From positions 1 through 64,000 of the forward strand of contig NZ_PTJA01000014.1 of NCBI RefSeq assembly GCF_002934545.1: DNA of 64,000 bases, in the 5' to 3' direction. The notes beneath the pieces were generated by a model, which saw only the letters and a program-made list of their open reading frames with translations, ran no database searches and was not told the origin of the DNA. Within the stretch, counting starts at the first letter, position 1. Every line of letters begins with the position of its first letter. A program made the translations under genes and the position numbers. Positions 61,194 through 64,000 of this stretch are shown in pieces. Source of the DNA: Lacrimispora xylanisolvens (GTDB lineage: Bacteria > Bacillota > Clostridia > Lachnospirales > Lachnospiraceae).

Positions 61194-62540
61194 ATGAAAA
61201 AGGCTATAAGTTTTTTATTGGCTGGTGTTATGGCAGCATCGCTGACTGCCTGCTCCGGTTCCGTGAAAGAAACGGCTCCTGCAAAACAGGAAGACACAAA
61301 AGCAGCAGAACAAACCAGTGAGAGCAAAGGAAGCGGGGAAAAGGTGGAGATTAGTTTCCTGGTAACAAAACCGGAAATTGTTCCCCAGTTTGAAGAGACA
61401 TTCAAACGTTACACAGAATCTCATCCCAATGTAACAATTACTGCAATTCCATTGTCAGGACAGACGATATACGAAAAACTCACATCCCTATATGCATCTG
61501 GGAATGCGCCTACCATCACTATGGTTGGAGGACCGGAATTTACATCCTTTAAAGATAATTTCTTAGATATTACAGATACCGATTTTGCTAAAAAAGTTTA
61601 TAGCTGGGCACAGGACAAGACGAAATCGGACGGAAAAGTTCTTGCTGTTCCAACAACCGCTGAAGGAATCGGCATTATGTATAACAAGAAAGTAATTGAG
61701 GCAGCGACTGGAAAAGAGTTTGATCCATCCTCCATTAAATCAAGAAAAGATTTTGCGCAGCTTTTAGAAGAGATTTCAAAGACTGACTATGCACCGGTTC
61801 AGATCACCAATAAGGACTGGCTGTTAGGCTCTCATCTGACTTCTGTTTTATATGGCGCAGTAAGTAAGAACTACGATGAGAGACAGGCTGTCATTGAGGC
61901 ATGCCGCAAGGGAGAATACAATTTTGCTGACAGCCAGGTGTTTAACAACTGGATGGATACCTTTGATCTTCTCATGAAATATAATAAATACGCCAAGTCA
62001 CCACTTGCGAATGCTTACGAAGATGATCAGTTAACAATGGCCAGTGATGAAGTTGCTTTCTGGCCCATCGGTAATTATATTTATCCAAACATTGTAGATA
62101 TTAACCCGGATGCCCAGGTTGGCCTGATGCCTTATCCAATGGGAGATGACGATTCAGCTGTTGGAAATAAGGAAATTGTATTATCTTACTCCATGTTTGC
62201 CATTGACGCAAAGCAGTCCAAACCGGAACAGCAGGCAGCAGCCATCGATTTCTTTAACTGGCTGGTTACTTCCAAAGAAGGTCAGGATTCCTATGTCAAC
62301 ACCCTCATGTTTGTACCTATTTTTGAAGGTTTTGAGATACAGCCTGCTAATCCGGTAGCAAAGCAGATTGTTTCTTACATGGAACAGGGAAATACTCTGG
62401 AGAGAATGAGCGATTATTTCCCAGCTGGTGTTATGAATCAGTTTGGTGCAACCATGCAGCAATATCTGGATGGAAAAATAACCAGAGCCGATGTTGCCAA
62501 TCAGTTTAAGGATAAATGGGTGGAATTCTTCAAGAAATAA
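61194..62540 (+). CDS. Sugar ABC transporter substrate-binding lipoprotein, island F
   Basis: A 448-residue family-1 solute-binding protein. Lipobox SLTAC (Cys20), Lys/Glu/Thr-rich linker, then a binding domain starting KVEISFLVTKPEIVPQFEETF. GAAGGAGG precedes the ATG. It resembles the island B binding protein in several segments (KDWLLGSH versus EDWSLGAH; NWLV near the C-terminus), suggesting a related sugar or a gene duplication. Confidence 0.9.
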   Translation: MKKAISFLLAGVMAASLTACSGSVKETAPAKQEDTKAAEQTSESKGSGEKVEISFLVTKPEIVPQFEETFKRYTESHPNVTITAIPLSGQTIYEKLTSLYASGNAPTITMVGGPEFTSFKDNFLDITDTDFAKKVYSWAQDKTKSDGKVLAVPTTAEGIGIMYNKKVIEAATGKEFDPSSIKSRKDFAQLLEEISKTDYAPVQITNKDWLLGSHLTSVLYGAVSKNYDERQAVIEACRKGEYNFADSQVFNNWMDTFDLLMKYNKYAKSPLANAYEDDQLTMASDEVAFWPIGNYIYPNIVDINPDAQVGLMPYPMGDDDSAVGNKEIVLSYSMFAIDAKQSKPEQQAAAIDFFNWLVTSKEGQDSYVNTLMFVPIFEGFEIQPANPVAKQIVSYMEQGNTLERMSDYFPAGVMNQFGATMQQYLDGKITRADVANQFKDKWVEFFKK

Positions 62541-62560
62541 AAGATGAAATGGGAGATATT

Positions 62561-63447
62561 ATGTATAAAGAAAAATCAAATTTGAAAAGTTTTCAGGTTT
62601 TTGCTACATTTGGGTTAATCCCTCTGTTGGTTTTTGGTATCGTAGTACTCATCCCTTTCTTTTCCGGTCTGTTTTTATCGCTTACCAATTGGAATGGTTC
62701 CTTAGACAGCAAAATTGAGTTTATAGGAATCGGAAATTATATTTCAGCAGTCAGGGACCCCGCATTCTGGGGTTCCCTGGGTAAAACGTTTTATTATGTT
62801 TTCTTTGTTATGATTTTAACAAATACATCTGCTTTTTTATTCGGTTTGCTGGTAACCAGTGGTATGAAGGGACAGAATTTTTACAGAGCGGGGTATTTTA
62901 CGCCTAATCTGATCGGCGGCGTAATTTTAGGATATATCTGGCAGTTCATCTTCTCCAGAGTATTTGTTTATTTCGGTACCAAGACCGGAATCCCATTTTT
63001 TGAAATCAGCTGGCTGACACAGCCTCACGCAGCTTTATGGGCGCTGATCATCGTAGGTGTCTGGCAGAATGCTGGTTATATGATGTTAATTTATATTGCG
63101 GGCTTTGTTGGAATTGATAAAAGTCTGATTGAAGCGGCGCGGATGGGGCCAGCCCCTTTCAGATGCTTCAGAAAATAAAAATACCCATGATGGTGCCGGC
63201 ATTTACCATCACGCTGTTTCTCACACTGAGAAAGGCATTTATGGTTTATGATGTGAACTTATCCCTGACAAAGGGCGGGCCTTACAATACCACGGAGCTG
63301 ATTTCCATGCATGTCTACAATGAAGCATTCTTAAACCAGAATATGGGTCCAGGTCAGGCAAAGGCATTTTTACTGTTTATACTGGTTGCTGTTATTGCGG
63401 TTGCCCAGGTAGCAGTTTTAAAGAAGAAGGAGGTTGATGCCATATGA
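62561..63447 (+). pseudogene. Sugar ABC permease (MalF/UgpA type) disrupted by a 4-bp deletion
   Basis: The first frame (62561-63178) matches residues 1 to about 195 of the island B permease: PFFSGLFLSLTNWNG, FFTPNLIGG-like FTPNLIGGVILGYIWQF, QNAGYMMLIYIAGFVG. It breaks within the EAA loop: EAAR is followed by MGPAPFRCFRK and a stop. The rest (QMLQKIKIPMM to KKEVDAI) continues in another frame to 63447. Between codon CGG (63140-63142) and GGG GCC (63145-63150) only AT is present where six bases for Ile-Asp are expected, so four bases are missing. Either a real inactivating mutation or an assembly error. GGGAGAT precedes ATG 62561. Confidence 0.85.
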
Positions 63448-64000
63448 TGACACAAAGAAGAATCAACTCCCTGATAAAACAGTTTTTCGCTTTTCTGTTT
63501 TTAGTTTTTATGCTTTTACCTTTCTTTCTTGTCCTGATTAATGCGTTAAAACCAAGAATTGAAATTATTAAAAACCCTATGGCACTTCCTCATGCCCTGT
63601 CACTGGCCAATTTTACAAAAGCCTGGGTGACCATGAAATTCGGTACAGTTCTCATGAATACCGCTTATATCACGGCATTTTCTCAGATTCTGCTGATTGT
63701 ATTTGGTGCAATGCTTTCTTATATGCTGGTTCGCTGGGACTTTAAAGCCAACAAAATTATTTTTACAGTATTAATCTGCGCCATGATTATACCGTTCCAG
63801 TCATTAATGATTCCGTTTGTCAGTATTTTTGGAAAACTGGGACTTATGAACAGCCGGACAGCCCTGATATTTTTCTACATGGGCTTTGGTATGCCAATGA
63901 CTACGTTTATGTATCACGGCTTTATGAAAGGGATATCAAGAGAGATGGAGGAAGCGGCGCTGATTGATGGCTGTTCCCATTTTTACTGCTTCTGGAAAAT
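63444..64000 (+). CDS. Sugar ABC permease (MalG/UgpE type), 3' end beyond the window, island F
   Basis: The frame opens at ATG 63444, overlapping the previous stop (ATATGATG), and runs to the window edge; 185 residues are visible. It has a basic N-terminus, a first helix (FFAFLFLVFMLLPFFLVLI), NALKPRIEIIKNPMALP, further helices, MIIPFQSLMIPFVSIFGKLGL, and reaches the EAA loop EEAALIDGCSHFYCFWK at the very end. It closely parallels the island B MalG-type permease. Intact as far as visible, although its partner is frameshifted. Confidence 0.88.
   Translation, partial: MMTQRRINSLIKQFFAFLFLVFMLLPFFLVLINALKPRIEIIKNPMALPHALSLANFTKAWVTMKFGTVLMNTAYITAFSQILLIVFGAMLSYMLVRWDFKANKIIFTVLICAMIIPFQSLMIPFVSIFGKLGLMNSRTALIFFYMGFGMPMTTFMYHGFMKGISREMEEAALIDGCSHFYCFWK

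Overview
The window looks like chromosomal DNA of an anaerobic, saprophytic or gut-associated Clostridia, most likely a Lachnospiraceae member of the Lacrimispora/Lachnoclostridium kind. The evidence is low-to-moderate G+C by eye, strong AGGAGG ribosome sites with frequent GTG and TTG starts, sigma-A type promoters, an M-box riboswitch before a Mg2+ P-type ATPase, a SleB-type hydrolase, and many lipoprotein-dependent sugar ABC transporters encoded without their own ATPases. No rRNA, tRNA, CRISPR array, insertion sequence or phage module was seen.

Most of the window is a chain of self-contained carbohydrate-uptake islands, each with its own regulator. (A) 1340-7270: LacI regulator, CUT1 transporter (binding protein plus two permeases) and a DUF5060/DUF5605-type putative glycosidase. 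(B) 7388-14967: LacI regulator, CUT1 transporter, GH32 beta-fructosidase and GH13_18 sucrose phosphorylase, so a sucrose/fructo-oligosaccharide island with a clear LacI operator on a near-consensus promoter at 8562-8601. (C) 15886-27638: membrane-bound AraC-type sensor, LplB/YtcP-type permeases, a large binding protein, then GH43, GH95 and GH36 enzymes, which fits a fucosylated, galactosylated and arabinosylated plant oligosaccharide. (D) 41337-55508: YesM/YesN two-component system, a complete Opp/Dpp-type transporter, GH2 beta-mannosidase and GH3 beta-glucosidase, so probably beta-manno/gluco-oligosaccharides rather than peptides. (E) 55700-59969: RpiR regulator, beta-glucoside PTS EIIBCA and a GH1 6-phospho-beta-glucosidase. 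(F) 60144 to the right edge: AraC regulator, binding protein, a permease broken by a frameshift, and a second permease cut by the window end.

Between C and D (27639-41120) lies a housekeeping/accessory block: the Mg2+ transporter MgtA with an unusually complex leader (M-box, two intrinsic terminators, two mini-ORFs, nested stems and a hairpin over the ribosome site), a glutaredoxin-like protein, a flavin reductase-like protein paired with a small hydrophilic protein, a staygreen-domain protein, an A+T-rich two-gene minus-strand islet, a large Lhr-type helicase, a GT8 glycosyltransferase, and small conserved proteins (HsmA-like, DUF1848).

All recognised glycosidases lack visible signal peptides, so the strategy is import of oligosaccharides by lipoprotein-dependent transporters and intracellular breakdown. 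The CUT1-type systems (A, B, C and, as far as visible, F) encode no ATPase and presumably share one encoded elsewhere. The observations most worth following are the mgtA composite leader, the 4-bp deletion inside the EAA loop of the island F permease, the twice-occurring flavin-reductase/small-protein gene pair, and the enlarged extracytoplasmic segment in the OppC-like permease.
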